DNA from: Sphingomonas hankookensis | GTDB lineage: Bacteria; Pseudomonadota; Alphaproteobacteria; Sphingomonadales; Sphingomonadaceae | Length of the DNA: 64,000 nucleotides | Reading direction: 5' to 3' | NCBI RefSeq assembly: GCF_022664465.1 | Contig: NZ_JAKREV010000008.1 | Span: 1-64,000 of the forward strand | Shown here: positions 53,770 through 63,029 of the stretch, piece by piece | How positions within the stretch are numbered: position 1 is the stretch's first letter | Layout of the letters: each line of letters opens with the position of its first letter | Notes under the pieces: model-generated | Told to the model about the DNA's origin: nothing | Seen by the model: only the letters and a program-made list of their open reading frames with translations | Databases searched by the model: none | Translations under genes and position numbers: made by a program

Positions 53770-56280
53770 ATGGCATTGTCGTTGGCGCTGATTCTGGCGC
53801 AGGTCGCCGCTCCGACCGCGTCCGAACCGGTCGCGCCCGTGCAGAGCGCCCCTTCCGACCCGCAAACGTCCGAGGAAACCCGCGCCGACACCGGCCGCCT
53901 CGCTCCGGCGCAGAGCGGCGGCGAGATCGTCGTGACCGCGCGGCGCCGCGCCGAAACGGTGCAGCAGGTGCCGATCGCGATGTCGGTGATCGGCGGCACG
54001 ACGCTGGCCGATACCGGCGCGTACAACGTCAGCCGCCTGACCCAGCTGCAGCCGACGCTGCAATTCTATTCGACCAACCCGCGCAATTCCGCCGCCAACA
54101 TCCGCGGGCTCGGCGCGCCGTTCGGGCTGACCAACGACGGCATCGAACAGGGCGTCGGCATCTATGTCGACGGCGTATATTACAGCCGCATCGCCTCGGC
54201 GACGTTCGACTTCACCGACACCGAACGCATCGAAGTCCTGCGCGGGCCACAGGGCACGCTGTACGGCAAGAACACGACCGCCGGCGCGATCAACATCACC
54301 ACCCGCCGGCCCAGCTTCACCCCCGAGGCCCGCGTCGAACTGACCACCGGCAATTACGACTTCATCCAGGCCAAGGCGTCGGCCTCCGGCCCGATCGTCG
54401 ACGGCAAGCTCGCGGCGCGCATCTCCGCCTCGGTCACGTCGCGCCGGGGCACGATCCGCAACACCGTGCTGGGCGGCTATGCCAATGCGCAGGACAATCG
54501 GAGCGTGCGCGGCCAGCTGCTATGGACGCCGGCGCCGAACCTCGATGTCACGCTCTACGGCGATTACGGCCACCAGAACCCCGATTGCTGCGCCCAGATC
54601 TTCGCGCGGGTCGGCCAGACGCAGCGCCCGCTGAGCCGCCAGTTCGACCAGCTCGCCGCCGCGTTCGGCTATGCCCCGCCGTCGCGCAACGCGTTCGACC
54701 GGTTGACCGACCTCGACACGCCGCTGCGCGCGCGACAGGAGCTGGGCGGCGTCTCGCTGGTTGCCAACCTCGATCTGGGCGCGGCGACGCTCACCTCGGT
54801 CAGCGCGTGGCGCTTCTGGGACTGGGACCCGTCGAACGACCGCGACTTCACCGGGCTGCCGATCACCACCGTGTCGGCCAATCCGTCGCAGCAGCGCCAA
54901 TGGAGCCAGGAACTGCGCATCGCATCCAACGGCAAGCGCGCGATCGATTACGTCGCCGGGCTGTTCTATTTCCACCAGACGATCGATACGCAGGGGTTGC
55001 AGGTCCAAGGCCCGGCCGCCTCGCGCTTCCTGCTCAATCCCGGCAATCCGCCCTTCGGTACCAATGGCTGCGCCACCGCCACGACCAATGCATGCAACCC
55101 GGCGGTGCTGAACGGCCTGACCGCGCGCAACACCATCGGCTTTTCCAACACCAGCGCGGCGGTGTTCGGCAAGCTGACCTGGCATCTGACCGACGCGCTG
55201 TCGATCGCGCCGGGCGTGCGGGTGAATTACGACAAGAAGACCGGCGATTACGTGTCGGTGGTGACGACCGGCACCGGCGCGCTGCTCAACTGCGCACCTG
55301 CGGCCCAGACGGCGAGCAGCGTCACCCGCGACCGCTGCGGCGTGCTGGCGCCGCAGAGCTACCGACCCGATTTCGACGACTGGAACGTGTCGGGCGACGT
55401 CACCATCGCCTATGACGTGGCGCGCGACATCCATGCCTACGCGACCTATGCGCGGAGCTACAAATCGGGCGGCATCAACCTGTCGGGACTGCCGCTCGAC
55501 GCCAGCAACAGCCCGATCCTGGCGGCCGCGCAGGTGAAGCCCGAACAGGTCAACCATTATGAGGTGGGCCTCAAGACCCAGTGGCTCGACCGGCGGATCA
55601 CCGCGAACCTCGCCGCCTTCTGGACCGACATCAGCGACTATCAGGCGACGGTGACCAACGGTCAGCTGGGCGTGCTGCGCGGCTACCTTGCCAATGCCGA
55701 GGCGGTGCGCACGCGCGGCATCGAGCTCGACACCGCCTTCCGCCCGACCGAGCGGCTGAACCTCTACGCCAACGCCGCATACACCGACGCGAAGTACGTC
55801 CGCTTCGTCGACGCCCCCTGCCCGCCCGAACTGTCGGGCGGCAGTGCACCGGCGGCGGGTCAGAGCCCCAGCGCGCCCGGCACGCCCGGCGGCATTAGCC
55901 CGTCGGCCTGCGACGTATCGGGACAGCGCCTGCCCGGCATCTCGAAATGGGCGTTCAGCTACGGCGCCGAATATGCCCTGCCGGCAAAGATCGGCGACAC
56001 CGACGGCAACGCGTATCTCGGCTATGACGGCAGCTACCGCTCGCGCTTCTCGTCCAATCCGTCGCCCTCGGCCTACACCTATATCGACGGCTACAGCATC
56101 TCGAACTTCCGCCTCGGCTACCGCGCCGATGCCGGATGGAACGCGTTCCTGTGGCTGCGCAACGCCTTCGACCAGAATTACTACGAACTGCTCGCGACCC
56201 AGTCGGGCAATACCGGCTTGATTGTGGGCCAACCCGGCGATCCGCGCACCTATGGCGTGACGATCTCGGCGTCGTTCTGA
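53770..56280 (+). CDS. TonB-dependent outer-membrane receptor
   Basis: An 836-residue receptor. The start at 53770 follows AGGGAGA and gives a signal peptide (MALSLALILAQVAAPTAS). The TonB box-like segment EIVVTARRR is near residue 52, the plug follows (QVPIAMSVIGGTTLADTGAYNVSRLTQLQPTLQ, IRGLGAPFG, VDGVYYSR, IEVLRGPQGTLYGKNTTAGAINITT), and then a 22-stranded barrel ending in the usual aromatic residue (GVTISASF). The class is the large sphingomonad type that takes up siderophores, glycans or aromatic compounds; the ligand cannot be inferred, and no regulator or inner-membrane transporter is adjacent. Confidence 0.94.
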   Translation: MALSLALILAQVAAPTASEPVAPVQSAPSDPQTSEETRADTGRLAPAQSGGEIVVTARRRAETVQQVPIAMSVIGGTTLADTGAYNVSRLTQLQPTLQFYSTNPRNSAANIRGLGAPFGLTNDGIEQGVGIYVDGVYYSRIASATFDFTDTERIEVLRGPQGTLYGKNTTAGAINITTRRPSFTPEARVELTTGNYDFIQAKASASGPIVDGKLAARISASVTSRRGTIRNTVLGGYANAQDNRSVRGQLLWTPAPNLDVTLYGDYGHQNPDCCAQIFARVGQTQRPLSRQFDQLAAAFGYAPPSRNAFDRLTDLDTPLRARQELGGVSLVANLDLGAATLTSVSAWRFWDWDPSNDRDFTGLPITTVSANPSQQRQWSQELRIASNGKRAIDYVAGLFYFHQTIDTQGLQVQGPAASRFLLNPGNPPFGTNGCATATTNACNPAVLNGLTARNTIGFSNTSAAVFGKLTWHLTDALSIAPGVRVNYDKKTGDYVSVVTTGTGALLNCAPAAQTASSVTRDRCGVLAPQSYRPDFDDWNVSGDVTIAYDVARDIHAYATYARSYKSGGINLSGLPLDASNSPILAAAQVKPEQVNHYEVGLKTQWLDRRITANLAAFWTDISDYQATVTNGQLGVLRGYLANAEAVRTRGIELDTAFRPTERLNLYANAAYTDAKYVRFVDAPCPPELSGGSAPAAGQSPSAPGTPGGISPSACDVSGQRLPGISKWAFSYGAEYALPAKIGDTDGNAYLGYDGSYRSRFSSNPSPSAYTYIDGYSISNFRLGYRADAGWNAFLWLRNAFDQNYYELLATQSGNTGLIVGQPGDPRTYGVTISASF

Positions 56281-56293
56281 GCTTGTTGCGGGC

Positions 56294-56342
56294 GGCCTTG
56301 CGTTCCGATGATCCTCTTCCAAGATCATCGGAGCGCAAGGCC
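56294..56342. repeat. Long hairpin after the TonB-dependent receptor gene
   Basis: Arms of 20 bases (GGCCTTGCGTTCCGATGATC and its complement) with one mismatch and a 9-base loop. It starts 13 bases after the receptor stop. No T run follows, so it is either a Rho-independent stop of weak type or an mRNA-stabilising stem. Confidence 0.7.
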
Positions 56343-56395
56343 GGCCAAGGAACGCAGCGGGACGACGCGGGTTCTCGGCATGGAGGAACCACGCA

Positions 56396-57262
56396 ATGGT
56401 CCAAGCGAGAAGGTTGACCGCCGCCGAACAGGGCCTTGCGCGCACGGTCTATGCCTCCACGATTCCGTTCGACCGCGTCTATGTCACCAATCTCGAACTG
56501 GGTTCTGCCGTCACGCTGGCCGGCATGGATCTGTCCACGGGCAAGTTCGACTACACCATCAACTGGACGGACGGATTTGGCGGCATCATGACCGATGCCG
56601 AACGCCGGGCCACGCTGATCCACGAACTATGCCATGTATGGCAGGGCGAAAATGGCGTCTGGCCGACCTTCTACATGGGCCAATCGCTCTGGTCGCAGCT
56701 GTCCAGCGGCGTCGAGGACATCTGGAAGAAACGCAAATGGCGGGGATGGGGTACCCACCGCAGTACCGCCTATAAATTCCCCCGTTCGGCCATTGGCAAT
56801 CCATGGACCAGCTTCAACGTCGAGCAGCAGGCTTCGCTGGTCGAAAGTTGGTTCATGCCGGAACGAGACCGTATACGACCTGCGGGACCGGGCCGTGTCT
56901 TCATCTCGGACTTCGGCGACGGCGTATTCGGTGGCGATCGATCGCCATGGGACGCGCGCTTTCCCTATATCCGCGACGTCATCCGGGCGCGTAATCGCCG
57001 TGCCGCCTATCGAGCGCTCACCTTGCCCGGCGGCGGTGACCCGCAGGTAAAGGCGATGCAGGACCGGTTGGTCGCGTTGGGTTACCTTGAGGCACGCCAT
57101 GCCGATGGCCTGGTCGGGCGCAGCAAGAGTGCTACCCTTGACGCAGTCCAGGCTTTCCAGCGTAGTAACGGCTTGAAACCCGATCGTGATCTGGGGGGCC
57201 CAAACAGCCAGACCCGCCAACGCCTCGCATTGCCGGCCGCGAAGCTGGTGCGCGCTCGATGA
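56396..57262 (+). CDS. Putative metallopeptidase (HExxH) with C-terminal peptidoglycan-binding domain
   Basis: A 288-residue protein. The first half (RRLTAAEQGLARTVYASTIPFDRVYV ... TLIHELCHVWQ) matches the pattern of vgr-related / DUF4157-like proteins and contains a zinc-type HELCH motif near residue 76. The last 70 residues are a PG_binding_1 domain (GGDPQVKAMQDRLVALGYLEARHADGLVG ... AVQAFQRSNGL). It has no signal peptide, so export would need a dedicated system. It overlaps the following lipoprotein gene by 4 bases. A cell-wall-acting effector is possible; activity is not shown. Confidence 0.75.
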   Translation: MVQARRLTAAEQGLARTVYASTIPFDRVYVTNLELGSAVTLAGMDLSTGKFDYTINWTDGFGGIMTDAERRATLIHELCHVWQGENGVWPTFYMGQSLWSQLSSGVEDIWKKRKWRGWGTHRSTAYKFPRSAIGNPWTSFNVEQQASLVESWFMPERDRIRPAGPGRVFISDFGDGVFGGDRSPWDARFPYIRDVIRARNRRAAYRALTLPGGGDPQVKAMQDRLVALGYLEARHADGLVGRSKSATLDAVQAFQRSNGLKPDRDLGGPNSQTRQRLALPAAKLVRAR

Positions 57263-57825
57263 CGCGCGCCCTTGCGATCGCCGCCCTGATCCTGCTCGCC
57301 GCGTGCAGCCGCAGTAGCGGTGGTCCGCTGGAGCCGGTGGAGGCCCCCGGCGTACAGCTGTCGAAGGACGCCGATGGCAAGACCGCGGCGACGATCCGGA
57401 CGGCGTCCGTGTCGGCCAGCGTCACCGCGCACTGGTCCGATACCGGCGGCCAGTCGGCGAATGTCGTCTACGCCAATCGCGGCAGCGTGCCGGTACGCAT
57501 CGACCTGGGCACCCTGACGATGACCGGTCCGGCGGGGGAAGCGGTGATCATGTCCGCCGCCGACGTCACGGATACCGACCTGCTCGACGCCCGCACCGAC
57601 AACGACGACGCCCACCCCCTTCTGCAACGCGATGCATCCGGGACGGCCAGCGGCGTACTGGAGCTTCCCCCCGGCACCGAACGCCAGGTCGATGCGCAGC
57701 TCAGCCCCTTTTCGAACACGACCGCCGCCAAGGGCGGCAACGCCATCACCCTGCGGCTGCCGATGCCGGATGCGGCGCGCGACATACGGTTCGTCGCCCG
57801 CAAACCTTCGCTGCTGCCGTTATAA
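57259..57825 (+). CDS. Lipoprotein of unknown function
   Basis: A 188-residue protein with a lipobox signal peptide (MTRALAIAALILLAACS, Cys16). The mature part looks beta-rich, with an Asp-rich stretch in the middle (TDTDLLDARTDNDDAHPLL). No domain is recognised. It is coupled by ATGA overlap to the metallopeptidase gene, so it may be a periplasmic immunity or chaperone partner. Its 3' half is overlapped on the opposite strand by the SMI1-like reading frame. Confidence 0.75.
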   Translation: MTRALAIAALILLAACSRSSGGPLEPVEAPGVQLSKDADGKTAATIRTASVSASVTAHWSDTGGQSANVVYANRGSVPVRIDLGTLTMTGPAGEAVIMSAADVTDTDLLDARTDNDDAHPLLQRDASGTASGVLELPPGTERQVDAQLSPFSNTTAAKGGNAITLRLPMPDAARDIRFVARKPSLLPL

Positions 57826-58289
57826 AGGATCATCGGCGGCCCGAGCATATCCGGATCGATCGGGTCGCTCTGGCACACGATGTCCGCCCCCTCACCCCGT
57901 TCCAGAAGCGCGGTCAGGTCGGGCGCGATCATCGGCGCGTCCTCGTCGAGGAACAGCGATCCCGTCGCGACCAGATACAATGCCAGCCCATCCGTGCCCT
58001 CGCCGTACACGATCAACTCCCCGCCGCCATTGCCGCCTATCGCGACCGCACCCGGCAGGCTGGCCGACACGCCATAGGCATCGTCCATGCCGATCGCTTC
58101 GTACGGTCCCCACAGTTGCAACTCGCCGCGGCGCTGCCACAGTAGGACGATGCCGGTCGCCTGCCGCACGATCGACAGATAACCGGGCGGCGGTTCGGCA
58201 TGGCGCGCCACGAACCGTGCGATCTCCGCCGCGGTCGCGGGCGGGCCATAGGCGTGGAGGTGATAGTCAGGCGCGAACGACAGCATCAT
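57468..58289 (-). CDS. SMI1/KNR4-like protein with an antisense-encoded C-terminal extension
   Basis: The first roughly 155 residues (MMLSFAPDYHLHAYGPPATAAEIARFVARH ... MIAPDLTALLERG) look like a SMI1/KNR4 (SUKH-type) domain, including a characteristic GGNGGGELIVYG strand. The domain should end near 57826, yet the frame stays open for about 119 more codons, running antisense through the lipoprotein gene to a stop at 57468. That tail (Ser/Arg-rich) looks like noncoding translation. The gene is 4 kb from hipBA and directly after the nucleotidyltransferase gene. SUKH proteins are often immunity proteins. The true 3' end is uncertain. Confidence 0.65.
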   Translation of the reverse strand: MMLSFAPDYHLHAYGPPATAAEIARFVARHAEPPPGYLSIVRQATGIVLLWQRRGELQLWGPYEAIGMDDAYGVSASLPGAVAIGGNGGGELIVYGEGTDGLALYLVATGSLFLDEDAPMIAPDLTALLERGEGADIVCQSDPIDPDMLGPPMILYNGSSEGLRATNRMSRAASGIGSRRVMALPPLAAVVFEKGLSCASTWRSVPGGSSSTPLAVPDASRCRRGWASSLSVRASSRSVSVTSAADMITASPAGPVIVRVPRSMRTGTLPRLA

Positions 58290-58327
58290 CCGTCCCGCTG
58301 CGCGAGTGACGCGCGGCGGATGCGCGA

Positions 58328-59365
58328 TCAATCGTCCCACCCCGCCGCATCCCCCCCGGCGAACGATGCGAGCAGCGCAGCGCCCGGCTCACGCAGCGCC
58401 TTCGGCACGGCGGCCAGCGCCGGATCGTCGATCCGCATCGCCGGCAACCGCGTCGCCAGCATTTCGGCCAGCGTCCGCGCCTGATGCCGGTCGCGGCGCT
58501 GCTTCACCACGTCACGATCGTCACGGCCGGCGATCCATAGCTTGTGGCACAGGAAGGCGCGGGGATCGGGCACCGCCATCCACAATGGAAATCCCCGCTC
58601 GTCGATGACGATCCGTTCGATCACCGGCACGTTTTCCAGCCAGGCCAGCCCGGCAATCTCCACCGCGACCAGATCGTCGGCCGGATCGCCGATCCGTGCT
58701 AGGCTGCGCGCATCGGCGGAAAAGCGCATCGCCGGGGTGATGAGGTCGACCATATAGCCCGTGTCGTTGACCGCCCGGAAACTGCCCGGCCCGGTAGGCT
58801 GGAAGCTGCTATCCAGCCCCTGCAACAGTCCGATCAGCCCGTCCGCCCGCACATCGCCGACGATCTTCAACGATCTGCGCGCATCGTACAGGATGTCGAT
58901 GTCCATCGTGGTCATCGCTTCCGCGCCCAGTTGCACGCCGCCCATCATTTCATAGGCATAGAGTGCATGGGTGCCGACGATCTTCAGCCCTTTGCCCAGC
59001 ATCCCGTCCCGGTCGAGCCGGCGAATGATCCGCGCCGATGTGACCGGCACCCGGCCGAGGCGCAGCGCCCGATTGACCGGTGCCATCTCGCGCAGCCGCT
59101 GGTCGAGCCGGTCGCGCCGTTCGCGCAATGCCGCTCGCCCGGTATGGAAGGCGGCATGCGCCTCGTGCGTGCGATCGTCCTCACTCCCCAGGCTTTTCCA
59201 GACGCCGTCGGTCTTGCGGTACAGATAGGTCCGTTCCTTGACCGTCTTCCACGTCATCGACCCGGCATAGCGCGTCGCCAGTTCGCGGGTCGTGTCGCGA
59301 TAGGTGGCATAAAGCTGCTCGCAATCGATCAGTTGCCGGGTCTGCTGTGCGCTCAAGTCCAACAT
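58328..59365 (-). CDS. Nucleotidyltransferase-fold protein (GSU2403-like)
   Basis: A 345-residue protein. The central part carries a nucleotidyltransferase-like block GTHALYAYEMMGGVQLG followed by TTMDIDILYD with the DxD metal-binding pair (residues about 155-180). The N-terminal 110 residues are helical with a basic YRKTDG element; the C-terminal 100 residues are helical. It resembles a family named after GSU2403, whose substrates are unknown. The ATG at 59365 gives the family-like start (MLDLSAQQTRQLIDCEQLY). The SMI1-like gene follows within 40 bases on the same strand. Confidence 0.78.
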   Translation of the reverse strand: MLDLSAQQTRQLIDCEQLYATYRDTTRELATRYAGSMTWKTVKERTYLYRKTDGVWKSLGSEDDRTHEAHAAFHTGRAALRERRDRLDQRLREMAPVNRALRLGRVPVTSARIIRRLDRDGMLGKGLKIVGTHALYAYEMMGGVQLGAEAMTTMDIDILYDARRSLKIVGDVRADGLIGLLQGLDSSFQPTGPGSFRAVNDTGYMVDLITPAMRFSADARSLARIGDPADDLVAVEIAGLAWLENVPVIERIVIDERGFPLWMAVPDPRAFLCHKLWIAGRDDRDVVKQRRDRHQARTLAEMLATRLPAMRIDDPALAAVPKALREPGAALLASFAGGDAAGWDD

Positions 59366-59492
59366 ACCGTTACGGTTATCCCTTTTCCGACGATGTTCAA
59401 ACCAAAAGGGATAACGCCCTTGGCGGGGAAAGCGCACCCACCCCTTCGGGCACCCGCCGGAACCCTTGCCCCGCCCGCTCGCTCACACCACC

Positions 59493-60830
59493 ATGACCGA
59501 CGAACCCCTTCGCCCCGGCCGGGCCGTGCCCAGCGGCCGCCTGTCGCGCCTGTCCGGTTTCGGGCGTCTTGCCGGCGGAATCGCGGGCGGGATGCTCGCC
59601 GAGGGGGCGCGGCGCATCGCCAGCGGGGAGCGGCCGCGGATGGGCGACATGATCCTCACCCCCGCCAATGCGAAACGCATGGCCGACCGGCTGTCGCACC
59701 TGCGCGGCGCGGCGATGAAGCTCGGGCAGATGATCTCGATGGATGCCGGCGACCTGTTGCCGCCCGAACTCACCACGATCCTTGGCGCATTGCGCAACCA
59801 GGGGCAGACCATGCCGCCCGCGCAGCTCGACAAGCTGCTGGTCGCCGAATGGGGGCCGCAATGGCGGGGCAAGCTCGCCAAGTTCGACGCCAACCCGATC
59901 GCCGCCGCCTCGATCGGGCAGGTCCACCGCGCCGAGCTGGCCGATGGGCGGCGCCTCGCGATCAAGGTGCAATATCCGGGTGTGCGCGAGAGTATCGATG
60001 CCGATGTCGACAATGTCGCCACGCTGCTGCGCGTGTCGAACCTGCTGCCGCGCGAACTGGACCTCAAACCGCTGCTGGCCGAGGCCAAGCGCCAACTGGC
60101 CGACGAAGCCGATTACGCGCGCGAGGCCGCGGCGATGCGCCGCTATGCCGCGCGGCTCGATGGCGACCCGCGCTATGCGGTACCGCTGCCGGTCGAAGCG
60201 CTGACGACGTCGCGCATCCTCGCCATGGACTATATGGACGGCACCCCGATCGAGAACCTCGCCACCGCGCCGCAGCCGACGCGCGACTCGGCGATGACCA
60301 CGCTGATCGAGCTGGTATTGCGCGAGCTGTTCGATTTCGGCGAGATGCAGACCGACCCCAATTTCGCGAACTATCGCTGGCAGGCCGATACCGGCCGCGT
60401 CGTGCTGCTCGATTTCGGGGCGACGCGGGACGTCCCGGCCGACACCGCCGACGCGTACCGCCGCCTGATCGCCGCCGGCCTTACCCACGACCGCGACACC
60501 ATCCGCGACGTGGCGGTCGAAACCGGCTTTCTGGGCGAAGCGGCGGTACGCGCGCACCGCCCGGCGGTCGACCGGATCATCGCCGCTGTCGACGACGCGA
60601 TGGCCCGCCCGGGTCCGTTCGACTTCGGCGACCGCGCCTTCGTGCCGGTCGTGCGCGAGGAAGCGAAGACCCTCGCCGCCGACCGCGCGACATGGCACGT
60701 GCCGCATGTCGAAACGCTGTTCGTCCAGCGCAAGATCAGTGGCACCGCGCTGCTGGGCGCACGACTGAAGGCGCGGGTCGATGTGCGGGGGCTGGCGGCG
60801 CAGGCGACAGGTCGACGTGTCGACATGTAG
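59493..60830 (+). CDS. ABC1/AarF/UbiB-family atypical kinase
   Basis: A 445-residue protein. It has the diagnostic KxGQ motif (AAMKLGQMISMDAGDLLPPEL), the Ala-rich nucleotide loop (AAASIGQVHRAEL), the ATP lysine in RRLAIKVQYPG, the catalytic-loop analogue DPNFANYRW and the DFG-like VVLLDFGATR. Family members act in ubiquinone synthesis or lipid metabolism as ATPases/kinases. There is no ubi operon here, so this is probably a paralogue. A TTG 27 bases upstream was not used; the ATG at 59493 is conventional. Confidence 0.9.
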   Translation: MTDEPLRPGRAVPSGRLSRLSGFGRLAGGIAGGMLAEGARRIASGERPRMGDMILTPANAKRMADRLSHLRGAAMKLGQMISMDAGDLLPPELTTILGALRNQGQTMPPAQLDKLLVAEWGPQWRGKLAKFDANPIAAASIGQVHRAELADGRRLAIKVQYPGVRESIDADVDNVATLLRVSNLLPRELDLKPLLAEAKRQLADEADYAREAAAMRRYAARLDGDPRYAVPLPVEALTTSRILAMDYMDGTPIENLATAPQPTRDSAMTTLIELVLRELFDFGEMQTDPNFANYRWQADTGRVVLLDFGATRDVPADTADAYRRLIAAGLTHDRDTIRDVAVETGFLGEAAVRAHRPAVDRIIAAVDDAMARPGPFDFGDRAFVPVVREEAKTLAADRATWHVPHVETLFVQRKISGTALLGARLKARVDVRGLAAQATGRRVDM

Positions 60831-60907
60831 ATCATGTGTCAGGTGAGTTGATCTGGCACTCTTTTCCAAAATGACAATCTTTGCCATATCCGACCCGGAG
60901 GTTCCTT

Positions 60908-61180
60908 ATGGCATCGATGAACATCTCGCTCCCCGATCCCTTGCGCGCGCAGGTGCAGGCCCGGATCGACAGTGGCCACTATGCCAGCGCCAGCGACTAT
61001 GTCCGCGACCTGATCCGCCGCGATCAACACGCCATTGATGACGAGGCCCGCTGGCTGCGTGATCTCGACGCATCGATTGCCGACAGCCTTGCCGAAATGC
61101 GTGCCGGCGGTGGTATCGATCTCGACACCGCCTGCGATGCGGTGCTTGCCGGCCTCGCTGCGGACGGGCGCCCTGCGTGA
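60908..61180 (+). CDS. parD: ParD-type antitoxin
   Basis: A 90-residue protein with an N-terminal ribbon-helix-helix (ASMNISLPDPLRAQVQARIDSGHYASASDYVRDLIRRDQ) and a C-terminal toxin-binding tail. GGAGG is 4 bases before its ATG. It overlaps parE by 4 bases. It should neutralise ParE and repress the operon. Confidence 0.88.
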   Translation: MASMNISLPDPLRAQVQARIDSGHYASASDYVRDLIRRDQHAIDDEARWLRDLDASIADSLAEMRAGGGIDLDTACDAVLAGLAADGRPA

Positions 61181-61476
61181 AACGGGTCGTCCTGTCGACC
61201 CGCGCCCATGCCGACCTGGCTGCTATCGGCCGCTTCATTGCCGAGGACAATCCACCCCGCGCCGACACCTTCGTCACCCAACTGCGGACGGTCGCGGCAG
61301 GGCTGGCCGACATGCCCCACGCCTTTCCCCTGGTGCCTCGCTACGAACGTGACGGCATTCGCCGATGGTCGTGGAAGGGCTATGGCATCCTCTATTCCGC
61401 GCTTCCCGACTGCATCTTCGTCCATCGTATCCCGGGACCGGGACAGGACCATGATCGCGCGCTCCGGCTGCGCTAA
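61177..61476 (+). CDS. parE: ParE/RelE-fold toxin
   Basis: A 99-residue toxin of the ParE type (DNA gyrase inhibitor). It starts with GTG overlapping the parD stop. Conserved elements are VVLSTRAHADLAAIGRFIAEDNPPRADTFVTQL, GLADMPHAFPLV and the C-terminal WKGYGILYSALPDCIFVHRIPGPGQDH. It seems full length and intact. Confidence 0.87.
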   Translation: MKRVVLSTRAHADLAAIGRFIAEDNPPRADTFVTQLRTVAAGLADMPHAFPLVPRYERDGIRRWSWKGYGILYSALPDCIFVHRIPGPGQDHDRALRLR

Positions 61477-61619
61477 CAAACCGCCTTTCCTACACGCTTT
61501 CGCTACGCCATGCCCCCCCCGGTTCGCTCCGACCGGTACCGGCGCGCACAGCCCGCCCACAACCCGCCACACGAAACCGTGGCGAGTGTGAACTTCGTGA
61601 ACTTTGAAAGTCCGGCGTG

Positions 61620-62786
61620 TCAGTCCGACCCGAAAATATCCCGCGTGAACAACCGGTCGCCGATATCGGCCAGCTCAGGCGCGGCGCGGTTGGCGATGAC
61701 GACGTCGCACTCGGCCTTGAACGCGTTCAGATCCTTCACGACGCGCGACCCGAAGAACAGGTCGTCGTCGAGGCTCGGTTCGTACACGACGACCTCGATC
61801 CCCTTGGCCTTCACCCGCTTCATGATCCCCTGGATCGACGACTGGCGGAAATTGTCCGATCCGGCCTTCATCGTCAGGCGATAGACGCCGACCTTCTTCG
61901 GGCGGCGCGCGATGATCTGGTCGGCGAGGAAGTCTTTGCGCGTACGGTTCGCGTCGACGATCGCGCGGATCAGGTTCTGCGGCACCTCGGAATAATTCGC
62001 CAGCAGCTGCTTGGTATCCTTGGGCAGGCAATAGCCGCCATAGCCGAAGCTGGGGTTGTTGTAGTGCATGCCGACCCGCGGATCGAGGCCGACGCCCTCG
62101 ATGATCTGCTTGGTGTCCATGCCGCCGGCGATGGCATAGCTGTCGAGTTCGTTGAAGAAGGCGACGCGCATCGCGAGATAGGTGTTGGCGAACAGCTTGA
62201 TCGCCTCCGCCTCGCGCGTGTCGGTGAACAGCACGGCCACGTCCTGCTTCTCCGCCCCCTGCAGCAGCAGGTCGGCAAAGATGCGCGCCCGGTCCGAGCG
62301 TTCGCCGACGATGATCCGCGACGGGTGGAGGTTGTCGTACAACGCCCGGCCCTCGCGCAGGAATTCGGGGCTGAACACCACGTTCGGCGCGTTCAGCCGT
62401 GTACGGACATCGTCGACGAAGCCGACCGGGATGGTCGACTTGATGACGATCGTCGCCTGCGGTGCGATCGTCGCGGCGCGGGTGATCACCGCCTCGACCG
62501 AGCTGGTGTTGAACTTGTCGGTTTCGACGTCGTAATTGGTCGGGGTGGCGACGATGACATAGTCGGCACCGTCCAGCGCCGCCTCGGCATCGGTGGTCGC
62601 GGTCAGGTCCAGCGTGCGCTGCTCAAGGAAGCGTTCCAGCTCGGCATCGACGATCGGCGACGTGCGATCGTTGACCAGCGCGACGCGCTCTTCCGAAATA
62701 TCGACCGCGACGACCTGGTTATGCTGCGCCAGCAGCACCGCGTTCGACATGCCGACATAGCCGAGGCCAAAAACCGCGATCTTCAT
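61620..62786 (-). CDS. ugd: UDP-glucose 6-dehydrogenase (short form)
   Basis: A 388-residue NAD-dependent enzyme making UDP-glucuronic acid from UDP-glucose. The Rossmann motif is [17 protein letters not shown], the substrate-binding [20 protein letters not shown] and the catalytic cysteine in [13 protein letters not shown]. The length is that of the short enterobacterial form. The ATG at 62786 follows AAGGAT at good spacing. It lies 14 kb from the main polysaccharide locus and is a single gene, so its product may feed another polymer. Confidence 0.93.
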   Translation of the reverse strand: MKIAVFGLGYVGMSNAVLLAQHNQVVAVDISEERVALVNDRTSPIVDAELERFLEQRTLDLTATTDAEAALDGADYVIVATPTNYDVETDKFNTSSVEAVITRAATIAPQATIVIKSTIPVGFVDDVRTRLNAPNVVFSPEFLREGRALYDNLHPSRIIVGERSDRARIFADLLLQGAEKQDVAVLFTDTREAEAIKLFANTYLAMRVAFFNELDSYAIAGGMDTKQIIEGVGLDPRVGMHYNNPSFGYGGYCLPKDTKQLLANYSEVPQNLIRAIVDANRTRKDFLADQIIARRPKKVGVYRLTMKAGSDNFRQSSIQGIMKRVKAKGIEVVVYEPSLDDDLFFGSRVVKDLNAFKAECDVVIANRAAPELADIGDRLFTRDIFGSD

Positions 62787-62942
62787 GATATATCCTTCGT
62801 CCACCCGGCGCACCGCCGCGTAACGATCCGCCTAGCCGCTGGAGTGGGCCGGCAACAAGCCCCTTGGGGTCCGGGCGGGGCATAACCGTGCTGCAGTGCG
62901 TCATACGCCGCAAAAAGTTCCCCGACATTCCCGCTTCGTACC

Positions 62943-62972
62943 CCGCCGTACCTACCGATCGCGGTACGGCGG
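62943..62972. repeat. Palindrome between ugd and the MHYT gene
   Basis: Ten-bp perfect arms CCGCCGTACC / GGTACGGCGG with a 10-base loop, in the 243-base divergent region. Position midway between two divergent genes would suit an operator, but no regulator can be named. Confidence 0.6.
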
Positions 62973-63029
62973 CGCATAACATTTCGTTTAGCAACGCAAT
63001 CGTAACGGCCGGACGAACGGAGTCCCGCC

